A stretch of DNA of 64,000 nucleotides from the NCBI RefSeq assembly GCF_000765675.1, contig NZ_JRPA02000006.1:47552-111551 (forward strand), given 5' to 3'. Under the pieces are notes generated by a model, which was not told where the DNA came from, did not search any database, and saw only the letters and a list, made by a program, of their open reading frames with translations. Positions 15,518 through 23,669 of this stretch are shown in pieces. Position 1 is the first letter of the stretch. Each line of letters opens with the position of its first letter. Made by a program: the position numbers and the translations under genes. This stretch comes from Helicobacter sp. MIT 05-5294. GTDB taxonomy: Bacteria > Campylobacterota > Campylobacteria > Campylobacterales > Helicobacteraceae.

Positions 15518-17479
15518 CTACTTTATATTTTGCTCCTCTAGCTCCAAATATTGTGTGATTTTTTCCTCGCACAATGCCTTTTTGGCTTCAAATTCTGCGG
15601 ATTTCTCTTGCAATTCTTGTGTGCTTAAACTCCCGCTAAAAAGCAATTTCTCCAAAGCTTTAATTTCGGATTCTAATACTTCAATTTCTTGTGGCAAAAT
15701 CTCCAATAACCGCTTTTGGTGGTAGCTTAGTTTCACTTTTTTAGGGGCTTTGGGAGATTCTTTTTCGTCCAAATCCTTCGTCTCTTGAGAATCGCAAACT
15801 GCCTTTTGGGATTCTAGCTCCGCACTCATTGCGCGGTATTCTGCCAACTCATTTTCAATCTCTAAATACTCACTAAAGCTTTTATGGGATTCTACAATCT
15901 CGCCATTTCCTTTAAAAACAAAGAGTTTTTGTGCGATTTTATCCACGAAATAGCGGTCGTGGCTGACAAAGAGAATCGTCCCCTCAAAGCTTTGCAGATA
16001 TTCCTCCAAAATATTAATCGTGGGAATATCCAAATCATTGGTTGGCTCGTCCAAAATCAAACAATCATACGCTTTTGTAAAAAGCAAGGCAAGGGCTACG
16101 CGATTCTTTTCTCCACCGCTTAAATTTCCGATTTTCTTATCCAAAAACTCTTTTGGAAACAAAAAATTCTTCAAATAGCCAAAAATGTGCATACTTTTCC
16201 CGCGCACTTCAATATGGTCGCCACCAAAAGGGCAAAAGGTCTCCAACAAATCCTTGCTATCATCAAGCATTTCGCGGTGTTGGTCAAAATAGCCAATCTT
16301 CACATCGCCGCGTTCAATACTTCCGCTTGTTTGCGCAATCTGCCCCAAAAACACCTTAAGCAAAGTAGATTTTCCCGCGCCATTGCGCCCGACTATCGCG
16401 ATTTTATCGCGTTGTAGAATCCTTGTGTCCAAATTGCCAATCAAGACTTGCCCATTGCGCTCCACACAAAGATTCTTAGTTTCAAACAGCATTTTTTTGC
16501 GATTGATTCCCTCTTCTTGGTTGAAATGCTTTCGTTCTCTCTCTAGTTCTAAACTCATCTTGCGGATAATAGAGGGATTCTGCTTTGCTAGTTTGCGCAT
16601 TTCCATTAGTCTTTCCTTGCGCCCCTCATTGCGCTTCACTCGCGCACGCACCCCACGCGCCAACCACTCTTCCTCCGCCTTTAAATGCTTGAGTAGCACT
16701 TCGTGGCTTTGGGCAAGACTTGCAAGTAATGCTTCCTTTTGACGCAAATAATCGCTATATCCGCCGCTAAATTGGCGAATCTTGCCCTCTTCTACTTCTA
16801 CAACACGCGTTGCGATTCTGTCTATGAAATAGCGGTCGTGGCTAATAAACACCAATGTGAAGTTTGAGCGCAAAAGCATAGATTCCAAGAACTCCACCAT
16901 TTGCACATCTAAATGATTGGTTGGCTCATCAAGCAACAAAATATCCGGCTTCGTGAGCAAAAGACAAGCAAGTGCGACGCGCTTTTGTTCCCCTCCGCTT
17001 AGGAGATTCACGAATCTATCTTGCAAGGATTCTAGTTCAAAAGTCTCCAAAACCTGTTTGGATTTCGCCTCCAAATCCCACGCATTATGGTGATCAATGA
17101 AATTAGAGATTTGTGCATATTCGCGCAGAAGATTTTTATCTTCGGGATTGTTTTGGAGCAATTTCGTGATTTCAAAATAACGCTCTTTTGCGGTGTTTAG
17201 GGATTCTAATGCTTCTATGATAGCTTCTTTGGTTGTTTGCCCTTCTTTGAAATGAGGTTTTTGAATTAAATGCGCAATCTCTAAATCTCCCTCCACAATG
17301 CGCACTCCCTCATCTGCCTCTAATTCTCCGCTTAGGATTTTTAACAAAGTAGATTTCCCCGCGCCATTGCGCCCAACTATCGCGATTCTCTCTCCCTCGC
17401 GCACATGGAAAGAAACTTCTTTTAAAATCACTTTATAATCGTATTGCTTGGAGATATTTTGCAAGGAAAGATTAGCCAT
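15518..17479 (-). CDS. uup: ABC-F family ATPase, Uup type
   Basis: 653 residues from the ATG at 17479 (MANLSLQNISKQYDYKVILK); longer upstream frames lie inside lgt and are rejected. Two ATP-binding cassettes are present without membrane segments: GRNGAGKSTLLKILSGEL, LSGGEQKRVALACLL and LLLDEPTNHLD, then GRNGAGKSTLLKVFLGQI, LSGGEKNRVALALLF and LILDEPTNDLD. The linker between them is basic and helical. The tail KVKLSYHQKRLLEILPQEIE onward is a coiled coil like the DNA-binding CTD of Uup. ABC-F proteins act on ribosomes or DNA repair intermediates. The start overlaps the lgt stop by 8 bases. Confidence 0.85.
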   Translation of the reverse strand: MANLSLQNISKQYDYKVILKEVSFHVREGERIAIVGRNGAGKSTLLKILSGELEADEGVRIVEGDLEIAHLIQKPHFKEGQTTKEAIIEALESLNTAKERYFEITKLLQNNPEDKNLLREYAQISNFIDHHNAWDLEAKSKQVLETFELESLQDRFVNLLSGGEQKRVALACLLLTKPDILLLDEPTNHLDVQMVEFLESMLLRSNFTLVFISHDRYFIDRIATRVVEVEEGKIRQFSGGYSDYLRQKEALLASLAQSHEVLLKHLKAEEEWLARGVRARVKRNEGRKERLMEMRKLAKQNPSIIRKMSLELERERKHFNQEEGINRKKMLFETKNLCVERNGQVLIGNLDTRILQRDKIAIVGRNGAGKSTLLKVFLGQIAQTSGSIERGDVKIGYFDQHREMLDDSKDLLETFCPFGGDHIEVRGKSMHIFGYLKNFLFPKEFLDKKIGNLSGGEKNRVALALLFTKAYDCLILDEPTNDLDIPTINILEEYLQSFEGTILFVSHDRYFVDKIAQKLFVFKGNGEIVESHKSFSEYLEIENELAEYRAMSAELESQKAVCDSQETKDLDEKESPKAPKKVKLSYHQKRLLEILPQEIEVLESEIKALEKLLFSGSLSTQELQEKSAEFEAKKALCEEKITQYLELEEQNIK

Positions 17480-18344
17480 TTTTGTGATTCCTTGATGTTG
17501 GCGGATTGCTTGTTTGAGAAGTTGGATTCTCTTGAGATTGTGTGCGCTTGTAAAGCCACAACACAAAGCAGAATCCCCCAATAAGCAACGACAAAAACTG
17601 CCCCAAAGTAAGCCAATCAAAAGCAATAAATCCTAGCTGCGAATCTGGCTCTCTAAAAAACTCCGCGACAAAGCGCATTAAAGAATACCACATACCATAA
17701 AGAATCCCAATTTCACCGACAAAACGCATCCTTTTGCGCCAAAAATACAGAATCACAAAAACTAAGATTCCCTCCAAAAATGCTTCATAAAGTTGGCTAG
17801 GGTGGCGCAAAACTCCCTCTACATAGATTCCGATTCCGCTTGTCGTCTCGCGCCCTACTAATTCTTGATTGAGAAAATTCCCAATGCGCCCAAACACATA
17901 ACCTAGCGGAACACTAAGTCCTACCAAATCCATAAAAAGCCAAAAATTGACTTTTTTGATTTTAGCAAAACACAAAGAGGCAATCAAAAACCCAATCACC
18001 GCCCCATGATAGCTCATTCCACGAATACCGACAAAATTCCCTTGCCTATCAAAAGGATTGAAAATTTCCCAAGGGTGGCTTAAATAATAGCTCGTATAGG
18101 GATCATAAAACAAAATATATCCGAGCCTAGCACCCAAAATCACACCAATTTCAACCCAAACAAAAAAGCTATCCAAAAGCGCGTTAGAAATCGGGTAGTT
18201 ATCCAAGCGCACAAAAACTTTCGCCACCAAAAGCGCGATGAGCAAAGCCAAAACATACATTAATCCATACCAATGCACAGGGATTCCAAATACACTAAAA
18301 GCAATGGGGTCAAAATGGCTATAAATAGAGTTCCATGCTGTCAT
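17472..18344 (-). CDS. lgt: Prolipoprotein diacylglyceryl transferase
   Basis: 290 residues from the ATG at 18344 (MTAWNSIYSHFDPIAFSVFG). Lgt moves diacylglycerol from phosphatidylglycerol to the lipobox Cys of prelipoproteins in the inner membrane. Seven hydrophobic helices are evident. The family signature GRIGNFLNQELVGRETTSG is near residue 140, with RGMSYHGAVIGFL and HPSQLYEAFLEG also present. It overlaps the STAS-like gene upstream by 26 bases and uup downstream by 8, so the three form one tight operon. The order STAS-like-lgt matches HP0956-HP0955 in H. pylori, as recalled rather than searched. Confidence 0.93.
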   Translation of the reverse strand: MTAWNSIYSHFDPIAFSVFGIPVHWYGLMYVLALLIALLVAKVFVRLDNYPISNALLDSFFVWVEIGVILGARLGYILFYDPYTSYYLSHPWEIFNPFDRQGNFVGIRGMSYHGAVIGFLIASLCFAKIKKVNFWLFMDLVGLSVPLGYVFGRIGNFLNQELVGRETTSGIGIYVEGVLRHPSQLYEAFLEGILVFVILYFWRKRMRFVGEIGILYGMWYSLMRFVAEFFREPDSQLGFIAFDWLTLGQFLSLLIGGFCFVLWLYKRTQSQENPTSQTSNPPTSRNHKNG

Positions 18345-18630
18345 TAACAACCTCAAAAAACTGATGCAATCCCAAACGCACAAAAGTATCGTATAGATAA
18401 GGACTTGCAATATAAAAATGAAACTTAAAGCCATTTTTTCGCGCAAGTTTCAGCCAATAACCAAGAATATAAAAATTCACTTCCTTTGCTTGTGGAATCT
18501 CAAAATGAAGCTCTACATTGGATTCGTTTTTGCGCTTTTCTAAAAGAAACTTCATATCGTGATAATCGCTAACTTCTTTCATCTTCCCGCGCAAAATATA
18601 CACATCATCTCTTACTTTTTTGATTTTCAA
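18319..18630 (-). CDS. Small STAS-like protein upstream of lgt
   Basis: 103 residues. The pattern of strands and helices fits a reduced STAS fold: DVYILRGKMKEVSDYHDM, then NVELHFEIPQAKEVNFYILG where STAS has the switch-Ser strand, then FKFHFYIASPYLYDTFVRLGLHQFFEVV. No phosphorylatable Ser/Thr is obvious at the switch position. It overlaps lgt by 26 bases. A homologue of similar size precedes lgt in H. pylori. Function is unknown; an anti-sigma antagonist role would be speculation. Confidence 0.6.
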   Translation of the reverse strand: MKIKKVRDDVYILRGKMKEVSDYHDMKFLLEKRKNESNVELHFEIPQAKEVNFYILGYWLKLARKNGFKFHFYIASPYLYDTFVRLGLHQFFEVVNDSMELYL

Positions 18631-18820
18631 ACTTAGCCTTTTGCAAGAAATTGTGAGATTTTAGCAAAAAGCGATTAAAGATTCCATTGTGTCATTATGA
18701 GATACAAATTGTGCAAGTGAGTGAAAATGTTTCACATTTGCGCTCTACAAGCGATAAATGACGCCCATAAACAGCAAAACTCCAAAAATTTAAATTTTTT
18801 TACTTTTTATTGCTAATTAA

Positions 18821-18851
18821 TTGACTTTTAAGGGGGGGGGGGGGGTATTAT
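18821..18851 (+). promoter_or_regulatory. Phase-variable promoter of the autotransporter gene
   Basis: -35 TTGACT at 18821-18826 and -10 TATTAT at 18846-18851 are separated by a 19-base spacer that holds fourteen Gs. Twelve Gs would give the optimal 17. The SD AGGAG and ATG (18888) follow at normal distance. Length change would therefore tune transcription, not frame. Confidence 0.7.
18832..18845. repeat. G14 homopolymer in promoter spacer
   Basis: Fourteen consecutive Gs lie between the -35 and -10 boxes of the autotransporter gene. It is the longest homopolymer in the window. Confidence 0.95.
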
Positions 18852-18887
18852 TCTGACTTAATATTTTCTTAAAATAGGAGTTAGAAT

Positions 18888-21149
18888 ATGAGGAAGACAA
18901 GACTTTCCTACTTTGCCACCAAAGCCTTACTTGGTAGCTCTATGGCATTGCTTGGGACACAATTAAATGCAGCAGAGATTACGATTGCTAATCAAGCGGA
19001 TTTTGAGCAATATTTTGAGCTTGATGATACAAATACTTGGGTATATCAAGGAGCTAAGGAGGATACAACTATTAATCTCAACACTGATAATATGCCAAGA
19101 TTTGGCAATCCCAATCAAGACATTTATATCAATATAGGAGAAAGCAACACCCTTACAATTAAAGATTCTAGTATGTCAAATCCTTGTGGGAATAACTATA
19201 ACTCGTGTGATACTGATGCAATCATTTATAATTTAGATGTGGGCAGAGAATTTGATTTCAATGCCAATAATCAAGTCACTGGAAATACCATATTGCAAAA
19301 CATACATCTAGAAGCAGCAAGGGAAACAGGAATCAATTCAAATTTAGAGATTAAAAACTCTGAAGTATATTTCGTAGGCGGTTCTTATGAAGGACAAAGT
19401 TATAGTGGCATTTTGGGAGTTGCGGGAAATTTAAAGATTTCTAATTCAGAACTTAACTTTTATGGAAGAGGAATCATAAAAGCTGCTGGAAATGCAACAA
19501 TTTCAAATACCGGCTTTTATCTCGTCAAAGATAGCTTTACCGCACTAGAAGCAAACAATCTCACACTTATAGAGGCAAAAAGCTTCAATAGCGATATAAC
19601 CACCAACAAAATAAGCGGGGTAAAAACCATTTCCTTTAGGGATTATGTTTCAGATTCTGCATTGCTTAATGAGATTTATAAGGACGCTAAGGTAGTTTTG
19701 CCGGAAGACCTTTTAGATTTAAACGATATCAATAATGTAGCATTGGTAGCTTATACACTTGAAGTCAAAGATGGTAAGCTTGTTGCCAATGGAGGAGCGA
19801 CAGAGGAGGCATACAAGACAGAGAATCAAGTTGCATTTGATAAGGCTGCTATTGATAGATTGCAAGAATATATAGATAATGAAGACTATAAAGGAGATTA
19901 TGTATGGAGTGATGATCTTGTTGCTAGATTACAAGAATATTTGGACAACGCAAAAGCCGCATTAGATTCCATTGACGCTAGTGATGATAAAGCCTATATC
20001 AATGCAGTTACAGGAGGCTTAAACAATGAGGATATGACTGCTGCTCTTGCTTTGCGTGGGATTGCGGATTCTCTTGGTGCTTTTGGGGCAGATTTGATGA
20101 GTAGAGAAGGAATCCAACTTGCCATTGATATTAAAAACGACACACAAGAAAATGGTAAGAGCGCAAGTAATTTCACTCAAGCAACCAATACAACGATTTC
20201 TGTGGCAAATGATATGTCTATTGGCTCAAGAATTGCAATGCAAAACAATCCTTATAGCACTTATGCAACAAATCTTTCTAAACTCAAGTTTGCTTCTGTG
20301 GCAAGTGATATTGCACCAAACTACCTAGATAATACTTATGCGCGCAGTGTATGGGCAAATGTCTTTGGTGGAGCAAATATCATTGATTCTCATAGTGGAG
20401 GATTGTATGGGGTGAGTGTAGGGGCAGACAACTATATCACCGACAATGTCTTACTTGGAGTATATTTTAGCTATGCAAACTCTACACTCAAAGATTCCTC
20501 TTTCAAACAAGAAAGTGATAACTACCAATTAGGAATTTATTCTAATATCCATTTAAATCCTTTGTGGGAGCTAAACTTAAAGGGTTATGGACAAATCTCT
20601 CCTATGGATACAAACTATGCCCAAACAGATGGAGATTATAAAGGAGATTACACAAGTAAGTTTTTAGGACTTAGTGCAAGCATTGGTAGAAGAGTGGAGT
20701 TTGAAGATAGAAGCTTTTATCTCAAGCCTTTTGTAGGAGCGAATTATTACTTTAGCTATATCCCAAGCCATACAGACAAAGGATTAATTTCTAAGAAAAT
20801 GGATTCAAGCAAGAACAACTCTCTAAGCCTAGAAGTCGGAGCAGAGTTTAGAAAATACTTCAACGAATCCTCTTATTTCTTTGCGATTCCAAAAATTGAA
20901 CAATATGTGCTTAATAGCTCCGATGACTATAATGTAACTTTGGCGGCTAATAATGCGTTCTTTACACAAGTAAGAACTGATGACAAGAAAAAGACTTATG
21001 GCGGACTGATTGTAGGTGGAAATATGAATCTCACAGACCAACTAAGTTTAAATGTGGGCGTAGGTGCAAAACAAATCCTTGCAGGAAAAGTGGATAGCAA
21101 AAATGAAACTTATCTCACAGGACAGGCAGGATTAAAATATAAATTTTAA
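18888..21149 (+). CDS. Autotransporter (type V secretion) outer-membrane protein
   Basis: 753 residues. The signal peptide MRKTRLSYFATKALLGSSMA...LNA-AE is predicted to be cleaved near residue 28. The passenger (about 30-430) is acidic and rich in Asn/Ser/Thr with short beta repeats (LEIKNSEVYFVGGSYEG; LKISNSELNFYGRG), as in right-handed beta-helices. A helical stretch (LQEYIDNEDYKGDY...LQEYLDNAKAALDS) precedes the barrel. The barrel covers about 480-753 with alternating strands and ends in the aromatic LKYKF needed for BAM recognition. The passenger is probably displayed on the surface. The promoter contains a G14 tract. The gene stands alone and ends before a hairpin. Adhesin function is inferred. 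Confidence 0.88.
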   Translation: MRKTRLSYFATKALLGSSMALLGTQLNAAEITIANQADFEQYFELDDTNTWVYQGAKEDTTINLNTDNMPRFGNPNQDIYINIGESNTLTIKDSSMSNPCGNNYNSCDTDAIIYNLDVGREFDFNANNQVTGNTILQNIHLEAARETGINSNLEIKNSEVYFVGGSYEGQSYSGILGVAGNLKISNSELNFYGRGIIKAAGNATISNTGFYLVKDSFTALEANNLTLIEAKSFNSDITTNKISGVKTISFRDYVSDSALLNEIYKDAKVVLPEDLLDLNDINNVALVAYTLEVKDGKLVANGGATEEAYKTENQVAFDKAAIDRLQEYIDNEDYKGDYVWSDDLVARLQEYLDNAKAALDSIDASDDKAYINAVTGGLNNEDMTAALALRGIADSLGAFGADLMSREGIQLAIDIKNDTQENGKSASNFTQATNTTISVANDMSIGSRIAMQNNPYSTYATNLSKLKFASVASDIAPNYLDNTYARSVWANVFGGANIIDSHSGGLYGVSVGADNYITDNVLLGVYFSYANSTLKDSSFKQESDNYQLGIYSNIHLNPLWELNLKGYGQISPMDTNYAQTDGDYKGDYTSKFLGLSASIGRRVEFEDRSFYLKPFVGANYYFSYIPSHTDKGLISKKMDSSKNNSLSLEVGAEFRKYFNESSYFFAIPKIEQYVLNSSDDYNVTLAANNAFFTQVRTDDKKKTYGGLIVGGNMNLTDQLSLNVGVGAKQILAGKVDSKNETYLTGQAGLKYKF

Positions 21150-21205
21150 TTGATTGCAATTTACACCAAATAATTTTAGAAAGTTTCATTCTCCTTTAGC
21201 TGAAG

Positions 21206-21232
21206 CCACAAATCGCTTGAAGTGATTTGTGG
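21206..21232 (+). terminator. Hairpin terminator after the autotransporter
   Basis: CCACAAATC and GATTTGTGG form a 9-bp stem with a 9-base loop, about 56 bases after the stop. The following sequence is only moderately T-rich. Confidence 0.55.
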
Positions 21233-21257
21233 TGTATAGCATTATTTTAAGATTCTC

Positions 21258-21365
21258 TCAATTACTAGATTTTAGGAATTTCATTCCTTTACAAAGACTT
21301 GCCAATGTATCCTTGCGCAACCTTACAAAAAGCTTGTAATCATCTATAATGTCGGCTTTTATCAT
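21258..21365 (-). CDS. Short 35-residue ORF with a strong SD
   Basis: Reading leftward, CTTAGGAGGCATTGCA precedes ATG at 21365, one of the best SD sequences in the window. It encodes 35 residues (MIKADIIDDYKLFVRLRKDT, then LASLCKGMKFLKSSN). The first 16 residues resemble the start of DUF2442-type proteins, so it may be a truncated remnant or a genuine small protein. It lies in the gap between the autotransporter and bioA, which otherwise holds only the terminator. Confidence 0.35.
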   Translation of the reverse strand: MIKADIIDDYKLFVRLRKDTLASLCKGMKFLKSSN

Positions 21366-21475
21366 TGCAATGCCTCCTAAGAAGTTGTGGCACATCTAAC
21401 TTATAAATTTTACCACTTCGTCCTTATTCAAATTTATGTTAAAATCTACCCAATCTTTACCCACAAAGGCAAAAA

Positions 21476-22783
21476 ATGACAACAAAAGCCACAGAATCCG
21501 TAAAACTCAAAGAATTAGACCTCTCAAGTATTTGGCATCCTTGCACACAAATGCACGACCACGAAGCAAACATTCCTCTAATTCCAATCAAACGCGCACA
21601 AGGCGTATATCTCTACGACTTTGACGACAAAGCGTATTTGGATTGTATTTCAAGCTGGTGGGTGAATCTCTTTGGACATTGCAATCCCTATATCAACGCA
21701 AAGATCAAAGAACAACTAGAAAGCTTAGAGCATATCATCTTTGCGGGTTTCACGCACAAACCTATTATTGATTTATCACGCAGACTTTTAGGGCTTTTGG
21801 ATTCTAAATTTGGCAAATGTTTCTATGCTGATAATGGTTCAAGTGCGGTTGAAGTCGCGCTCAAAATGGCATTCCACGCGAGTGTGATTCAAGGCGAGAA
21901 GAAAACGAAGTTTTTGTGTTTAGAAAATGCCTATCATGGGGAGACGATTGGCGCATTAAGCGTGGGAGATGTGGGCATTTATACGCAAGTCTATCAACCG
22001 CTTTTACTCCAAACGCTTAAGGTCAAAGCACCGAGCAAAGAGGATTTTGCGGAATCTTTAGAGTCCCTTGAAGCTCTGCTAGAATCGCACAAAGGAGAGA
22101 TTGTCGCTTTTGTCTTAGAACCTTTGGTGCAGTGTGCAGGAAATATGAATATGTATAGTGCACAATTCGTGCAAGAAGCAGTAAAAATGTGTCAAGAGGC
22201 AGGGATTTATGTGATTTTTGATGAAATCGCGGTGGGATTTGGGCGCACAGGAAGTTTGTTTGCCTACGAACAATGCGGAGTTGTGCCGGATTTTTTATGT
22301 CTTAGCAAAGGAATCACGGGAGGCTATTTGCCTTTGTCTGTCGTGGTTACAAGCGATGCGGTTTATCGGCTTTTTTACGCGCCTTATTCTCAACATAAAG
22401 CGTTTTTGCATTCGCATTCTTATACAGGAAACGCTCTTGCTTGTGCTTGTGCTAATGCGGTTTTGGATATTTTTGAACGCGAAAATGTGATTGCTAAAAA
22501 TGCGATTCTATCAAATTTCATTTGGGAAAAATTGCAAAATTTAAGAATCTTTGAATATGTGCAGAATCTTCGGCATCGCGGTATGATTTTTGCCTTTGAT
22601 TTGGTGGGATTTGAAGGGGAGCGCAAAGGCTTGGAAGTTTTCAATAAAGGCTTGAAATATGGGCTTTTATTGCGCCCACTTGGCAACACTATCTATCTGA
22701 TGCCCCCTTATATTTTGACCAAAGAACAGGCGAATTACATTGTAGAATCCCTTGCTTCAATCCTTAAAAGTTTCGCACGATGA
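21476..22783 (+). CDS. bioA: Adenosylmethionine-8-amino-7-oxononanoate aminotransferase
   Basis: 435 residues. BioA converts KAPA to DAPA in biotin synthesis with PLP and SAM as amino donor. Family signatures are [15 protein letters not shown] (15-29), the substrate Tyr region [28 protein letters not shown] sequence ([15 protein letters not shown]), [16 protein letters not shown], the PLP Asp in [14 protein letters not shown] and Lys in [26 protein letters not shown] precedes the ATG. The other bio genes are in two clusters about 31-35 kb away. Its stop overlaps the ATG of a vestigial methyltransferase gene. Confidence 0.94.
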   Translation: MTTKATESVKLKELDLSSIWHPCTQMHDHEANIPLIPIKRAQGVYLYDFDDKAYLDCISSWWVNLFGHCNPYINAKIKEQLESLEHIIFAGFTHKPIIDLSRRLLGLLDSKFGKCFYADNGSSAVEVALKMAFHASVIQGEKKTKFLCLENAYHGETIGALSVGDVGIYTQVYQPLLLQTLKVKAPSKEDFAESLESLEALLESHKGEIVAFVLEPLVQCAGNMNMYSAQFVQEAVKMCQEAGIYVIFDEIAVGFGRTGSLFAYEQCGVVPDFLCLSKGITGGYLPLSVVVTSDAVYRLFYAPYSQHKAFLHSHSYTGNALACACANAVLDIFERENVIAKNAILSNFIWEKLQNLRIFEYVQNLRHRGMIFAFDLVGFEGERKGLEVFNKGLKYGLLLRPLGNTIYLMPPYILTKEQANYIVESLASILKSFAR

Positions 22784-22848
22784 AATGCAACGACATTGAT
22801 TTAAAAAATTGGCGCGACTGCGAACGACAAGCGACCAAAGGGGGATAA
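22780..22848 (+). pseudogene. Stub of a DNA methyltransferase gene
   Basis: A 22-residue frame starting with an ATG that overlaps the bioA stop (ATGA) reads [15 protein letters not shown] and then RQATKGG. The first 15 residues match the usual opening of epsilonproteobacterial N4/N6 DNA methylases (DIxLKNWxxC, normally followed by DSLW). The body of the enzyme is missing and a TAA follows. A restriction-type gene starts 3 bases later, so this looks like a methylase-restriction pair whose methylase was removed by an internal deletion. Recognition is by eye. Confidence 0.5.
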
Positions 22849-22850
22849 AA

Positions 22851-23576
22851 ATGCAAGATTTAACTTACGAAGAAGCCATAGAACAAGTCATGAGAAACAA
22901 TGGTGGATTTGCTTCCTTAAAGCAAATCTATAATGAAATTTGGCTCTTTAAGGATAAAAGCAAAATTAGCGGTAAAACCCCACACAATACAATTCAAGAA
23001 AGAGTGCAAAGAAGTCAAAGGTTTTTTAGAATCGGACTTGGTGTTTATGGGCTAAGTGAGCTAAAAGATAAAATTTTACTCCACGAACAAACTCCTAAAA
23101 CCAAAGAACAAAAGATTGAAAAAACTCACGCAAAGATTCAAGGAATGCTCCTTGAACTTGGGAATCTACGCGGATTTGACACTTATACAAACGATAAAAG
23201 CTGGACTTTTGATGGCAAAAATCTCGGAATGCTAAGCTCACTTAAGAGTGTGCCACCTTTTACTTATCAACCAATCATTGATAGAAATATCACATTTTGC
23301 GATGTTGTGTGGTTTAGCGGGGAAGAGTTTTTGTATCCCACAAGGATTTGCGAGGTGGAGCATAGCACTGATTTTAGGGACGCTCTGCTTAAATTCAAAG
23401 AACTTGAATTTTTCAATGTTGAATTTTATTGCATTTCTGATGAGAATCGGAGAACAAAATTTGATAAAGAAATTGCTAGAGTGGCATTTGAAAGCATTAA
23501 ATCAAGGGTTAAATTTTTCACTTATGATGAAATTATTTCTACTTATGAGTTTGAAAAACAAAAAATAAAATTTTAA
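22851..23576 (+). CDS. HARE-HTH / PD-(D/E)xK restriction-endonuclease-like protein
   Basis: 241 residues from the ATG at 22851 (SD AAAGGGGG). The N-terminus (about 1-75) is a HARE-HTH-type winged helix: YEEAIEQVMRNNGGFASLKQI, HNTIQERVQRS, and RFFRIGLGVYGLSE. The C-terminal half has a nuclease-like core with DVVWF (about residue 150) followed by PTRICEVEHSTDFRDALLKF, a D...ExE pattern of PD-(D/E)xK enzymes. It probably belonged to a type II restriction-modification pair with the truncated methylase directly upstream. Without methylase the enzyme should be toxic unless inactive or protected elsewhere. The nuclease assignment rests on motif reading only. Confidence 0.6.
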   Translation: MQDLTYEEAIEQVMRNNGGFASLKQIYNEIWLFKDKSKISGKTPHNTIQERVQRSQRFFRIGLGVYGLSELKDKILLHEQTPKTKEQKIEKTHAKIQGMLLELGNLRGFDTYTNDKSWTFDGKNLGMLSSLKSVPPFTYQPIIDRNITFCDVVWFSGEEFLYPTRICEVEHSTDFRDALLKFKELEFFNVEFYCISDENRRTKFDKEIARVAFESIKSRVKFFTYDEIISTYEFEKQKIKF

Positions 23577-23669
23577 AGACGCAAAAGCAAGAATCCCATG
23601 GTCTTTTGCCCCCCTTGCTCCAAACAAGATTCCACGCTAGAATATCTGCATATTTTAAGAAAATAAAAT

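Noticed and set aside
15259..15572. Two overlapping minus-strand frames in the hemB-uup gap
   Set aside because: No SD, hydrophobic low-complexity sequence, mutually overlapping; nothing recognised.
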